From Bacillota bacterium (GTDB lineage Bacteria; Sysuimicrobiota; Sysuimicrobiia; Sysuimicrobiales; Segetimicrobiaceae), in the NCBI GenBank assembly GCA_021324295.1, contig JAJPJJ010000017.1, forward strand, positions 1 to 61,681: a stretch of 61,681 bases of DNA, in the 5' to 3' direction. The translations under genes and the position numbers were made by a program. Positions 25,251 through 32,825 of the stretch are shown here, in pieces. Below the pieces are notes generated by a model. The model made no database searches. It saw only the letters and a program-made list of their open reading frames with translations, and was not told the origin of the DNA. How positions within the stretch are numbered: the stretch's first letter is position 1; every line of letters begins with the position of its first letter.

Positions 25251-25649
25251 GTGGCGCTGGTCTTCACGTTTCCCTGCGGCCGGTGTGGAAAGAAGTACAG
25301 CGTCTACTATCCCAAAGCGTTTGTGTACTCCGTCTACGGCACCGGGACTCCGGCGCAGGGCGCGCGCGAGGACGCCGAGGAGCAGGCGGCGGGAGCCGTC
25401 GACGCCGCGAAGCGGCGCGCCGAAGCGGTCGGAAACGTCTGGGTCGATGTCAGCCAGCAGCCGAAGATCACATGTACGTGCGGGAAGAACCTCGACCTCG
25501 ACCTCGCGCACCATCCCCGCGTGCCGCAGCGCAAAGGCGTCTCGGGGGCACGGCAGGCCGGTGTGATCGCGTTCCCCAGCACGCCGAAGGGAGGACACGG
25601 CACGCATAAGGGAACGCCGGGCATGCCCAAGGCATCCCCGTCCTCGTAG
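25251..25649 (+). CDS. Small zinc-ribbon-like protein
   Basis: A 132-residue hypothetical protein. An N-terminal CGRCGKKYSVYYPK and a later TCTCGKNLDLDL give two Cys pairs (CxxC and CxC) that could bind one zinc atom. Between them is an Ala/Glu-rich helical stretch (GAREDAEEQAAGAVDAAKRR), and the C-terminus is basic and low-complexity. The GTG start follows GGCGGGGTG. Function unknown; a nucleic-acid or metal-binding role is only suggested. Confidence 0.6.
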   Translation: MALVFTFPCGRCGKKYSVYYPKAFVYSVYGTGTPAQGAREDAEEQAAGAVDAAKRRAEAVGNVWVDVSQQPKITCTCGKNLDLDLAHHPRVPQRKGVSGARQAGVIAFPSTPKGGHGTHKGTPGMPKASPSS

Positions 25650-25765
25650 CGGCACTTGCCGAGCGCCCTCGTGCATGCTCCCCGAAGTCTGAGGGAGGTT
25701 GCAGCGAGACGAATCGGCCGCGGGGGTGCCCCGCGCGTCCGATCGAGGCACGGCGTCCCGCCCCA

Positions 25766-25792
25766 ACGAATCGCGGGAGCACGGCGATTCGT
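25766..25792. terminator. 9-bp hairpin between convergent genes
   Basis: ACGAATCGC (25766-25774) and GCGATTCGT (25784-25792) flank a 9-base loop. The stem lies between the rightward zinc-ribbon gene and the leftward cold-shock gene. The rest of 25650-25901 holds no supported gene. Confidence 0.5.
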
Positions 25793-25901
25793 ACTCCCCA
25801 GGTCCTCGATGGCTGCCGTCCGGGGCGGTGCGGCGGGCGGAGCCCGCGCCGCCTGCGCACGCGGGGAGCGGAGCCTGGGGCGGCGCCGCTAGCCGCAGCG
25901 T

Positions 25902-26108
25902 TCAGGGCCGCGCCACGACGATCCGCGTGGCCTTGATGCCGCGCGGTGTGGCCTCCGCCTCGTACTCCACGGGCTCCCCGGGCTCCAGCCGTCGGCGCCC
26001 AGCCCGGCGGACGATCCGCCGGTGCACGAAGACGTCCCGTCCCTGCGCATCCACGATGAAGCCGTACCCCATCCGGGCGTCGAACCACTTCACCACGCCT
26101 CGTTCCAC
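25902..26108 (-). CDS. Cold-shock domain protein
   Basis: A 68-residue single-strand nucleic-acid-binding OB-fold protein. RNP1-like WFDARMGYGFI and RNP2-like DVFVHRRIV are conserved. The usual NxxKGYGFI is changed to DARMGYGFI, and RRAGRRRLEPGEPVEYE is more basic than in CspA. I start at the GTG before ERGVVKWF because this matches the family length and GGGGAG lies upstream; the longer frame adds an unconserved Arg/Pro stretch. It is the last gene of the leftward RHH to SpoIIIAA-like unit, after a gap of 186 bases. Confidence 0.82.
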   Translation of the reverse strand: MERGVVKWFDARMGYGFIVDAQGRDVFVHRRIVRRAGRRRLEPGEPVEYEAEATPRGIKATRIVVARP

Positions 26109-26294
26109 GTCGATCTCGCTCCCCGCCACCGTGCCGACGCGTCTTCGGACGCCGCGCGGGCTGAGCCGGCGCGGTCCGGTCCGAGCGGCGCTGTTCGCAG
26201 GGTCTCCGGGCAGCGCACGGGGCACGGGCGATCGCCCTGCGCTCGGGCAGATTGGGCACACGCCGACCGGCCTCCTCCGCGGCCGGCCGCGCTC

Positions 26295-27308
26295 TCACTG
26301 CCGGCCGCCGTCCCCCGCCGGTCCGGGCCTCCTGATCTCGACCTTCGGCGGGAGCCCGGCGAGGATGAGATCCACCGATGCGCCGGCATCCGGGTGCACC
26401 ACGAACAGATCTCGCCGCGCAACCTCTACGACGTGGTCAAACACCGGCGGCTCGGTGCGCTCGAGCACCGTGTGCCGCGCCTCCCCGCGTCGGGCAACCT
26501 CCTCCGGAGACAGGACGACCGGACGCGGGCTGCCGACGAGGCTGTTCAGGTCGGGGTTGAAGACCACGTCGTGCAGCCGTCGTCCGTGGGCGGTCGCGAC
26601 GAGCTGGATGCCGCGGCGCGCGATCGTGCGGGCCACGCGCGCGTCCGACTCGAACCCGATCTCGTCGATGATAATCGACTCGGCGCCGTGGTTCACGACC
26701 GCCTGGAGGACGATCTGCGCTTGTGCGTCTCGGACCGGGCGCGCGGGATCCGGCAGGGGGATCTGCAGGCGGCGCGCGCTGCCGATCGCGGGATGCGGGA
26801 CTTGGCCGTCCCCGCCGATCTCGTTGCTCGTGTCGGCGATCACGACCCGGCGGTGGATCTCGTCGGCGAGAATGGCTGCAGCGCTGCGCAGCAGCGTCGT
26901 CTTCCCCACGCCGGGGGCGCCGACGAGCAAGAGGTTGCGTCCGGATGCCAGGAGGTCTGAGAGCGGGCGGGCCGCCCCCTCCACCGCGCGGCCGGCGCGG
27001 AAGGTGAAGCCCACGATCTCGTGGTACCGGTCCCGGATGCACGCGATCCGGTGCAGCGTCCGGTCGATCCCGGTCCGGTTATCGTCCCGGAATCGCGTCA
27101 CCCGGCCGAGCACGTACTGCAGGTCGTCGCGGCTCACCTCCCCCGGAAGCACAAGCGGCGCACCGTCCCCGCGGAAGCGGATGCGTGGCGGCCGGCCGAG
27201 ATCGATGGTGATCTCCTCGAGCTGGCCGGGATCCCGGGCCGCGATGTGCGCGGCGACCCAGCGAGGCACCAGCGCCAGCAGCGCATCGACTTCGCGAGGC
27301 GACGACAC
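26295..27308 (-). CDS. SpoIIIAA/Ycf45-like secretion-type ATPase
   Basis: AAA/RecA-fold ATPase of 337 residues related to stage III sporulation protein AA, plastid Ycf45 and more distantly VirB11/GspE ATPases. Walker A is LLLVGAPGVGKTTLLRS near 125-140, ADTSNEIGGDG follows, and Walker B lies in ESIIIDEIGFESDA. Other SpoIIIA genes are absent, so a sporulation role is not supported here. It is packed 15 bases after a secreted protein with a pilus/secretin N-terminal-like domain, which suggests the ATPase serves an envelope or secretion function, as already considered for Ycf45-type proteins. Confidence 0.85.
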   Translation of the reverse strand: MSSPREVDALLALVPRWVAAHIAARDPGQLEEITIDLGRPPRIRFRGDGAPLVLPGEVSRDDLQYVLGRVTRFRDDNRTGIDRTLHRIACIRDRYHEIVGFTFRAGRAVEGAARPLSDLLASGRNLLLVGAPGVGKTTLLRSAAAILADEIHRRVVIADTSNEIGGDGQVPHPAIGSARRLQIPLPDPARPVRDAQAQIVLQAVVNHGAESIIIDEIGFESDARVARTIARRGIQLVATAHGRRLHDVVFNPDLNSLVGSPRPVVLSPEEVARRGEARHTVLERTEPPVFDHVVEVARRDLFVVHPDAGASVDLILAGLPPKVEIRRPGPAGDGGRQ

Positions 27309-27323
27309 CGAAGGCCCCCACGG

Positions 27324-28361
27324 CTACGGAGCCGGCAACAGCAGCAGGCGGTCCACGCCGGTGAACGTGGTCTGGAACGTGGTGGGGAGGGCAACGCCGG
27401 CGGTCGCCTCGGCGGTCGCGGGGAAGAGCGAGAGGATCAGCCGTACCTCGCGCGCCGCGGCACCCGGCACATCGACGATGCCCGTCTCCGTCGCGCCCCG
27501 TGGCAAGACGTCCGGGCGGCCGCGGTCCACGCTGTCTCGCGCCATGGCGTAGGGCGCGACCCGGCCGTTCACCCGCACGAGGACGCCGCCCGGCCGGATC
27601 ACAAGATCCGCCTGGCTCTCGTTGGTGATGCGGTAGCGGATCACCACGCCGCTCGCGATCCTCGTCACCTGAAAGACGCCCGCGATCGGTCCGATGGTCT
27701 GCCGCACCTCGAGGAGCGGCGGGCCCGTTTGCCCGGCAGCGGCCGGCGTGCCCGGCGCAGCGGATCCTGCGGCCACCGGCGCGGTGGATGGCGCAGGCGG
27801 CCGTGCGGGTGGCGCACCCGGCGCCGCGGATGCCGGAGCGCCGGGACCGGGCCGCACCGCCGGTGGGCGGGACGGCGTCGCCGCCGCGCCCGTGGAGCGG
27901 CCACCGGCGGCCGGGGCCGGCGGAGAAGCCGCAGGCGCGTCCGCGCCGGATGAGCGGGCCGGCTTCGGCGGGTCCGCAGCGCCGGACGTCACGACGTAGA
28001 CGACGTCCGCCGTGCGTGGACCCGGCCCGATCTCGAGCTCCCAGACGGTCGCCAGGTCGCCGAACCAGACGACCATATTGGTGGAGCCTCCCTCGGCCTG
28101 CGGTTGGAGGACGAGGTCGTAGGCATCCTGGCCGCGGCGCACGGCCGTTGCGGTCACGAGGCGGGGGTCGCCGATCGCGACGGTATCGATCCGGTGGTCG
28201 GCTCGCAGCACGGTGGCGAACCCGGGCTGCAGGCGCAACGCGGTGGCCGCCGCCTTGCGCGATACGTGGACCGTCAGGGCAGCCACCGGCGCCGCGCCCG
28301 CCGGCGGTGGAGACGCCGCGGCGAGGGCTGCGGCGACCACGGCAGCGCCGATGCGGCGCAC
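27324..28361 (-). CDS. Exported protein with secretin/pilus-assembly N-terminal-like domain
   Basis: A 345-residue protein. The GTG at 28361 gives a signal peptide (VRRIGAAVVAAALAAASPPP). Residues about 35-115 resemble the T2SS/T3SS pilus N-terminal domain: LQPGFATVLRADHRIDTVAI, GDPRLVTATAV and TNMVVWFGDLATVWELEI. A low-complexity Pro/Ala linker (about 120-205) leads to a beta-rich C-terminal domain with YRITNESQADLVI. It lies between a ribbon-helix-helix gene (11-base gap) and the SpoIIIAA-like ATPase. The domain assignment is by pattern and needs a profile search. Confidence 0.65.
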   Translation of the reverse strand: MRRIGAAVVAAALAAASPPPAGAAPVAALTVHVSRKAAATALRLQPGFATVLRADHRIDTVAIGDPRLVTATAVRRGQDAYDLVLQPQAEGGSTNMVVWFGDLATVWELEIGPGPRTADVVYVVTSGAADPPKPARSSGADAPAASPPAPAAGGRSTGAAATPSRPPAVRPGPGAPASAAPGAPPARPPAPSTAPVAAGSAAPGTPAAAGQTGPPLLEVRQTIGPIAGVFQVTRIASGVVIRYRITNESQADLVIRPGGVLVRVNGRVAPYAMARDSVDRGRPDVLPRGATETGIVDVPGAAAREVRLILSLFPATAEATAGVALPTTFQTTFTGVDRLLLLPAP

Positions 28362-28372
28362 CGCGGCGAGTC

Positions 28373-28684
28373 CTATGAGGCGCGCTCCTTGAGGAACTGC
28401 TCCATCCGCTCGGTGCCCCACTGGGAGATGTTGCGTCCTTCGATGAGGAGCTTGCTCTTGAGGCGGCGGATCTTCTCCTGCTCGATCGGCACCGCGATCG
28501 CCGCCAGCGTGCTCCGGTCCACGCCCTTGAAGAACCTCAGCCCTCCCGCGGCAGGAGGGCGCATGCGGTGGGACGCGATCTCCTCGTCCACCCACTGACG
28601 AATCACGTCCTGCATCTGCCGGCCTTCGAGGATCAGCCGCGCCCGGAAGCGCCGGTGCAGTTCCTTCGGGACATGGATCCCCAT
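28373..28684 (-). CDS. Tandem ribbon-helix-helix-like DNA-binding protein
   Basis: A 103-residue protein with two similar halves: VPKELHRRFRARLILEGR followed by QMQDVIRQWVDEEI, and VPIEQEKIRRLKSKLLIEGR followed by NISQWGTERMEQFL. Each half looks like a CopG/Arc ribbon-helix-helix unit, so one chain could mimic the usual dimer. GGAGGCGAAG precedes the ATG at 28684; a second ATG at 28753 also has a good Shine-Dalgarno and would add 23 Arg-rich residues. It heads the operon and may control its own AT-rich promoter. No toxin partner is adjacent. Confidence 0.7.
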   Translation of the reverse strand: MGIHVPKELHRRFRARLILEGRQMQDVIRQWVDEEIASHRMRPPAAGGLRFFKGVDRSTLAAIAVPIEQEKIRRLKSKLLIEGRNISQWGTERMEQFLKERAS

Positions 28685-28781
28685 CTTCGCCTCCGCGCGC
28701 GCCCTCGATTCGCCCGCGCGTCCGGTCCGGCCCTCTCGCGCCCGGCCCCTCATCGGCTACCCCTCCCCGGCGTGCCCGCGT

Positions 28782-28810
28782 GGATATCATAACATTGAAT
28801 ATTCTAAACG
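28782..28810 (-). promoter_or_regulatory. AT-rich promoter/operator candidate for the RHH operon
   Basis: An AT-rich island includes the perfect palindrome GAATATTC (28797-28804) and, reading leftward, a TATGAT -10-like box at about 28790-28785. It lies just upstream of the two candidate RHH starts. Such a short palindrome is a plausible operator for an RHH protein. Confidence 0.4.
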
Positions 28811-28939
28811 ACGTGACATCGAAATGCAAGGGGTGCCGGCACACCGCGGCGCGGCCCCCGGCCGGGCCACGTGCGCATCCCGTGTCCGCTCGGCTTCCCT
28901 GGCGACCGGCGCGGCTGCCGCGGACGGGCTGCGGCGTCA

Positions 28940-29194
28940 TCAGTGTGGCCCGGAGCTGCGCGCTCGAAGCGCCGCAGCCACCTCCGTGAGGCACCTCAGC
29001 ATGTGGTCATTGAGCCTGGCCACCTGCACGACGATCAACTGGGGGTCCTCACCGTTCTCCGCCAGGCACTCCATCATCGAACAGAACAGCGCCTGCGGCA
29101 AGCGGGTTGCGCAGTCGAGCGCCTCCTCAACCGTGAGACGTCCGGCGCGCTCCGCCCCCTTGACTTGCGCCCAAAGCTTCTCAAACAGGAACAT
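28940..29194 (-). CDS. Hypothetical small protein
   Basis: An 84-residue ORF (MFLFEKLWAQVKGAERAGRL at the start) with normal amphipathic composition, including two Cys in TRLPQALFCSMMECLAENGE. GGGGGGACAGG precedes the ATG at 29194. No family is recognised and no membrane segment is seen. It could be co-transcribed with the RHH gene about 255 bases downstream, but the AT-rich promoter between them argues against this. Confidence 0.45.
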   Translation of the reverse strand: MFLFEKLWAQVKGAERAGRLTVEEALDCATRLPQALFCSMMECLAENGEDPQLIVVQVARLNDHMLRCLTEVAAALRARSSGPH

Positions 29195-29746
29195 CCTGTC
29201 CCCCCGGCAGGTCGTGATGAAGGTGGTACGGTGGCGCACTCTGCAGGCGACTGCGTGCGGCGATTGCCCACATCCTAGCGACAACGGCCCGTCGTGGCAA
29301 CCAAGCGCAGCGGTCGTGCAGGGCCGCCTGAGGCGAGAGGCGTAACGCGATCGCTGTTAATCTCATCGACGCGCAATCTAGCGGTCTTTGACTGATCCGG
29401 CCAATCCTCTAAACTTCGCCGCCGCCAGGGTGCGGGCGGGTCTCCATTGATCTTATGTTTTACTTCCCTCCGCGGGCTGCGCGATGCGAAGGGTCGTGTC
29501 GAATCCCGCACGCCGGCTCTCTCGGTGCGGATCGCTCACGGAACCCCGACTACGACGGGGCCGCGTCTCAACGACGGCACCGCACGCGATGCTGGACTGG
29601 CAACCTTGCTCAGGGTGGTCGTCTCGAGGGTCCCGGTGGCTCCGATTCTTGTCTTGTCCGGGAGTGCTCTCCGTGAGTGGCGCCGTCGGCAGTTCTACCC
29701 CATCGGGCCGAAGTTCCTTGACCGCCGGTCTTCGCCGGGTTCCGAG
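29195..29746. other. Gene-poor stretch with no supported coding region
   Basis: About 550 bases with lower GC than the neighbourhood. Several short frames overlap on both strands, none with a ribosome-binding site plus a recognisable protein. A plus-strand TTGACT at 29390-29395 with TAAACT 16 bases downstream resembles a promoter, but nothing clear follows. It may be decayed DNA. Confidence 0.5.
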
Positions 29747-30271
29747 CTATTCGCCTTGTTCGCGGTGGCGCGCGCCCGTATCGACGGAGGGGTTTGGTAG
29801 CGCATCCTGGACCATTTGGCGGATTTCTGCCAGCGCGTATCCGCGCTTCGTCGGAACGCGGAGGAGCGGCAGGCCAGCCGCGCGCAAGACCGCGTCGACG
29901 ACATGGTCGCGGGTCTGGCGGTCCGGCCTCTGATGGCTAGCATCGTCGAGTTCAATGGCCAACACCGGACTGAGCGAAGAACGCGAGCACAGGACAAAGT
30001 CGATGTGTTTCGAACTCACGCGGTTAAAGAGCGCGAGGCGATGTTGCACTCCGCGTGGCAGCCACACGAGATCCGCCAACCTGACCTTAGAAAAGATGTA
30101 CAGATCGCGGTCGACGACCCGGCAGAGCACGTCGAAGAAGGAGCGCTCCGCGCGGGTGAGCAGGTAGTCCTTCCTTCGGAACGGCAGATCGGACAAGTCC
30201 ACCCGCTCGACCCAGAGTCGAACCACCCAGACGATCCCGAGGCAAATCAGGAGCAGGATCAGGATGCGCAT
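29747..30271 (-). CDS. DUF2726-type nuclease-like membrane protein
   Basis: A 174-residue protein: one N-terminal membrane helix (MRILILLLICLGIVWVVRLW) followed by a cytoplasmic DUF2726 domain. YLLTRAERSFFDVLCRVV, FNRVSSKHIDFVLC and VLAIELDDASHQ fit this family, and the D...E.D-x-x-S-H pattern resembles restriction-endonuclease-like folds. The later segment LRAAGLPLLRVPTKRGY is also typical. GAGGAGGGCGAGGGG precedes the ATG. It is usually an orphan accessory gene; here it lies beside a tRNA in a gene-poor region. Confidence 0.82.
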   Translation of the reverse strand: MRILILLLICLGIVWVVRLWVERVDLSDLPFRRKDYLLTRAERSFFDVLCRVVDRDLYIFSKVRLADLVWLPRGVQHRLALFNRVSSKHIDFVLCSRSSLSPVLAIELDDASHQRPDRQTRDHVVDAVLRAAGLPLLRVPTKRGYALAEIRQMVQDALPNPSVDTGARHREQGE

Positions 30272-30292
30272 GCCCCTCGCCCTCCTCGTTCC

Positions 30293-30317
30293 CCGCACGT
30301 TACGACAGAACGTGCGG
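30293..30317. other. 9-bp hairpin in the DUF2726 leader
   Basis: CCGCACGTT, a 7-base loop and AACGTGCGG form a perfect stem 22 bases upstream of the DUF2726 ATG and directly before its Shine-Dalgarno. It could influence translation or be a protein-binding site. Confidence 0.5.
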
Positions 30318-30500
30318 TCCCCCCTCCACAGGGGCTGTCGCCTTCGCGCGGGGAAAGGCTTCCCGGATGCGATGATGTCCGACCGTGTTCGCGGCCGTCA
30401 GGTGATGTGACGGCGTGCCAGCATATGAACATTCCAATGTGTTGGTGCCTGATCGCGGCCGGGGACGACCGCGAGCGCCATTGCCCAGTCCGTGCGGTCT

Positions 30501-30530
30501 TTGACAGAGACCCTCCGCTCCTGCGATAAT
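30501..30530 (+). promoter_or_regulatory. Promoter of tRNA-Val
   Basis: TTGACA (30501-30506) and extended TGC-GATAAT (-10 at 30525-30530) are separated by 18 bases. The mature tRNA begins 26 bases after the -10. Confidence 0.75.
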
Positions 30531-30555
30531 GACGATGCCGCGATCGCGGCCATAC

Positions 30556-30630
30556 GGGCGGTTAGCTCAGGGGTAGAGCGCATCCTTCACACGGATGAGG
30601 CCGCAGGTTCAAGACCTGCACCGCCCACCA
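30556..30630 (+). tRNA. tRNA-Val (anticodon CAC)
   Basis: Acceptor GGGCGGT pairs with ACCGCCC, discriminator A and encoded CCA follow. The anticodon stem CATCC/GGATG holds loop TTCACAC, giving anticodon CAC for GUG codons. The D-arm TTAGCTCAGGGGTAGAGC and T-loop TTCAAGA are normal. Length is 75 bases. Confidence 0.96.
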
Positions 30631-30870
30631 CGCACCCCGCTGCACCGGAATGCACGACGTCGCCAAAACCCGTGTCATTGCTCGCCCCCAGCCTTGCCCC
30701 CCGTTGGACGGCGTGACACGCGCGGATCCCCTCCGTGACGTGACTCTGCCAGGTGCCTGCCCGGACTAATGCCCAGCGGGGCGTCAGCGTAGCTGGAGCG
30801 GGATGTGGGTCGCGGGGAGTCCTACGTCCAACCGGGGCCCGGCGCGTCACGCCGGACTTCGCTCGGCGAA

Positions 30871-31134
30871 TCAGGCGGAACTCGGCTCGCCGTTGGGATG
30901 ACCGTTCACGACTTGGCTCAAGGCGCTGCATCGAGGGCACTTGAATACGATGCCCATGACACAGTACGGCTGGACGTGCTCAGCCAGCACACCGTCGCAG
31001 GCACCGCACAGATACGATGCTTCGCCGCCTCCGCAGAGCACGGGACCTCGGGTGCCGGCGAGCGCCCATGCGCCGGGCGGCAGGGCCGAAATCACACGCG
31101 TGCGAAACGCCGGTGGCGGGGAGCCACGCAGCAT
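30871..31134 (-). CDS. Small zinc-ribbon protein
   Basis: An 87-residue hypothetical protein. The conserved-looking part is LCGACDGVLAEHVQPYCVMG followed by IVFKCPRCSALSQVV, giving two CxxC pairs separated by about 22 residues, a rubredoxin-knuckle zinc site. GGAGGG lies upstream of the ATG at 31134; an ATG at 31167 is an alternative. The remaining sequence is unremarkable. Function unknown. Confidence 0.55.
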   Translation of the reverse strand: MLRGSPPPAFRTRVISALPPGAWALAGTRGPVLCGGGEASYLCGACDGVLAEHVQPYCVMGIVFKCPRCSALSQVVNGHPNGEPSSA

Positions 31135-31427
31135 CCCGTAGCCCTCCGAGGCGGGGCTCTCCTTCATTATTTAGGGCCTCCGAGCCGAGCGGTACACCGA
31201 ATCAGGCCGTCCCTCTGAGAACGGCGTGCACGACCAGCACCAGGAGTGTCCGTCCGAGTGCGTGCCCCGCCCATGCGCATGCTGCGAGGGCGGCGCCGCC
31301 CCCTGCCTCCGAAGAAGGGAATTGGGTCCTCGAACGAGGGCTCGAACGAGGCAGCTGGGTGGAGCAGGGGCCTTACGCTCGGCCCGTGGCCTACCGCAAC
31401 CCGGGGCGCCGATCGAGAGCTAGGCAG
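31135..31427. other. Intergenic stretch with a 12-bp direct repeat
   Basis: No gene is supported. A direct repeat of the core CTCGAACGAGG occurs twice in succession near 31333-31355. Short open frames on both strands lack recognisable products. Confidence 0.4.
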
Positions 31428-32666
31428 CTAGACTCCGTCCATCCGGCTATCGCGCGACGGTGACCGGTGGGAGCGCGTTCGTCCCTGTGCCGTCGCCTGG
31501 AGGAGCGCGGCCATCCGCGACACGGCCTCTTTCAGCGTCTCCTCCGGCTGCAGGAGCGTCGTGCGGATGTACCCGTCACTGCTGCCGAAGGCCGTCCCGG
31601 GGAAGGCGAGGACGCCCGCCTGCTCGAGGAGCGTCACGCAGAACTCGTACGCGCCGAGCCCCCCCGATGGCACGCGCGCGTAGACGTACAGGGCGCCCCG
31701 AGACCACCGGCCCCCCAGGCCGAGCGGCTCGAATCCATCGAGGAGAACGCGGCGGCGATGGGCATAAGTGCGCCGCATGTCTTCGACGCAGTCTTGCGGG
31801 CCTGTGAGCGCTGCCAGGGCGGCCGCCTGCGAGACCGCGGGCGCGCAGATGGTCAGCGTATGCTTGATCACCTCGACCGCCGCGACGAGCGGGCGCGGAA
31901 CGACCATGTACCCGATGCGCCACCCCGTCATGGCGTAGGTCTTGCTGAACCCGTTGATCATGATCGTCCGGTCGCTGAGGCCTGGGGCGGACGCGACGCT
32001 CATGTGCGGCGGCCCTTCGTAGACGAATCGCTCATAGATATCGTCGGCGATCACCAGCAGGTCGTGCCGCAGCGCGATGTCGGCGAGCGCCGCAATCGCT
32101 TCCGGTGGGATCACAGCGCCCGTGGGGTTCTCCGGGGTCACGACCACGAGGAGCTTTGTGCGTGGCGACACGCGGGCTTCGACATCCGCCGGGTCAACGA
32201 CGAACGCCCGCGCCTCGGTGCACGGCACCGCGACGGGCACCCCACCGGCGAGCCGGATCGCCCTGGAGTAGGACGTGTAGTGCGGATCGGCGAGGAGCAC
32301 CTCATCTCCGGGGTCGAGCAAGGTTTGGAACGCCGTGTATACGGCCTCCTGCGCGCCGGCCGTAAGCACGACCTGGTCGGGGTGTACGGCGAGGCCGTAG
32401 TCGCGGCGGCACTTCTCGGCGATCGCCTCCCGCAGATCTGCACGGCCCTGCCAGTGTGTGTAATGCGTCGCGCCGTCGTCCAGCGCCCGCTTCGCGGCCT
32501 CCAGGATGTGCGGCGGAGTCGGGAGGTCGGGGTCGCCGCGCCCCAGGTTGACGAGGTCACGGCGGCCCTGTGCCATGGCGAGGAGGCGCTCGCGCGGCCC
32601 GGGTTGGCTGCCCGCGGCGCGCCGGGCGGCCTTCGCCATCAGAGCGTTCTCCGAGGGGAGCGTCAC
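31428..32666 (-). CDS. Class I/II PLP aminotransferase
   Basis: Fold-type I aminotransferase of 412 residues, AspC-like. Visible motifs are LGRGDPDLPTPPHI, TAGAQEAVYTAFQTLLDPGD, the PLP-binding VVTPENPTGAVI, ADDIYERFVY and the Schiff-base lysine in INGFSKTYAMTGWRIGY. The terminal Arg for the substrate carboxylate fits YIRTTLLQP. GTG at 32666 has AGGAGG 6 bases upstream. It lies 160 bases downstream of the binding-protein gene. The donor and acceptor are unknown; it may act on amino acids delivered by that importer. Confidence 0.92.
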   Translation of the reverse strand: MTLPSENALMAKAARRAAGSQPGPRERLLAMAQGRRDLVNLGRGDPDLPTPPHILEAAKRALDDGATHYTHWQGRADLREAIAEKCRRDYGLAVHPDQVVLTAGAQEAVYTAFQTLLDPGDEVLLADPHYTSYSRAIRLAGGVPVAVPCTEARAFVVDPADVEARVSPRTKLLVVVTPENPTGAVIPPEAIAALADIALRHDLLVIADDIYERFVYEGPPHMSVASAPGLSDRTIMINGFSKTYAMTGWRIGYMVVPRPLVAAVEVIKHTLTICAPAVSQAAALAALTGPQDCVEDMRRTYAHRRRVLLDGFEPLGLGGRWSRGALYVYARVPSGGLGAYEFCVTLLEQAGVLAFPGTAFGSSDGYIRTTLLQPEETLKEAVSRMAALLQATAQGRTRSHRSPSRDSRMDGV

Positions 32667-32825
32667 GCGTTGCCTCCTATGTCGGCAGGTTTTGGCGCCG
32701 TGGCCCGCAAAGGGTCCCCACGCCGGGCGGTCGACCTTCCTCCGCACGAGCCCGGCGGGGCGTAGATTGCCGCCCCCGCGGGGGCGGGCTCCTCGTGTAC
32801 ATCCCCCGCCGGCGGTGCGCCGCCC

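Noticed and set aside
26295-27308. Sporulation locus suggested by the SpoIIIAA-like ATPase
   Set aside because: No SpoIIIAB-AH or other sporulation genes follow; Ycf45-type homologues occur in non-sporulating bacteria.
28373-28684. Toxin-antitoxin module with the RHH protein as antitoxin
   Set aside because: No small toxin-like gene is adjacent; the neighbours are an exported protein and an ATPase.
30587-30940. 117-residue minus-strand ORF ending GGAGLEPAASSV
   Set aside because: Its C-terminus is the antisense translation of tRNA-Val, a well-known source of false proteins.
31226-31423. Cys-rich 65-residue plus-strand ORF (CVPRPCACCEGG)
   Set aside because: No ribosome-binding site, overlapping frames of equal length, and no conserved spacing of Cys; treated as chance.
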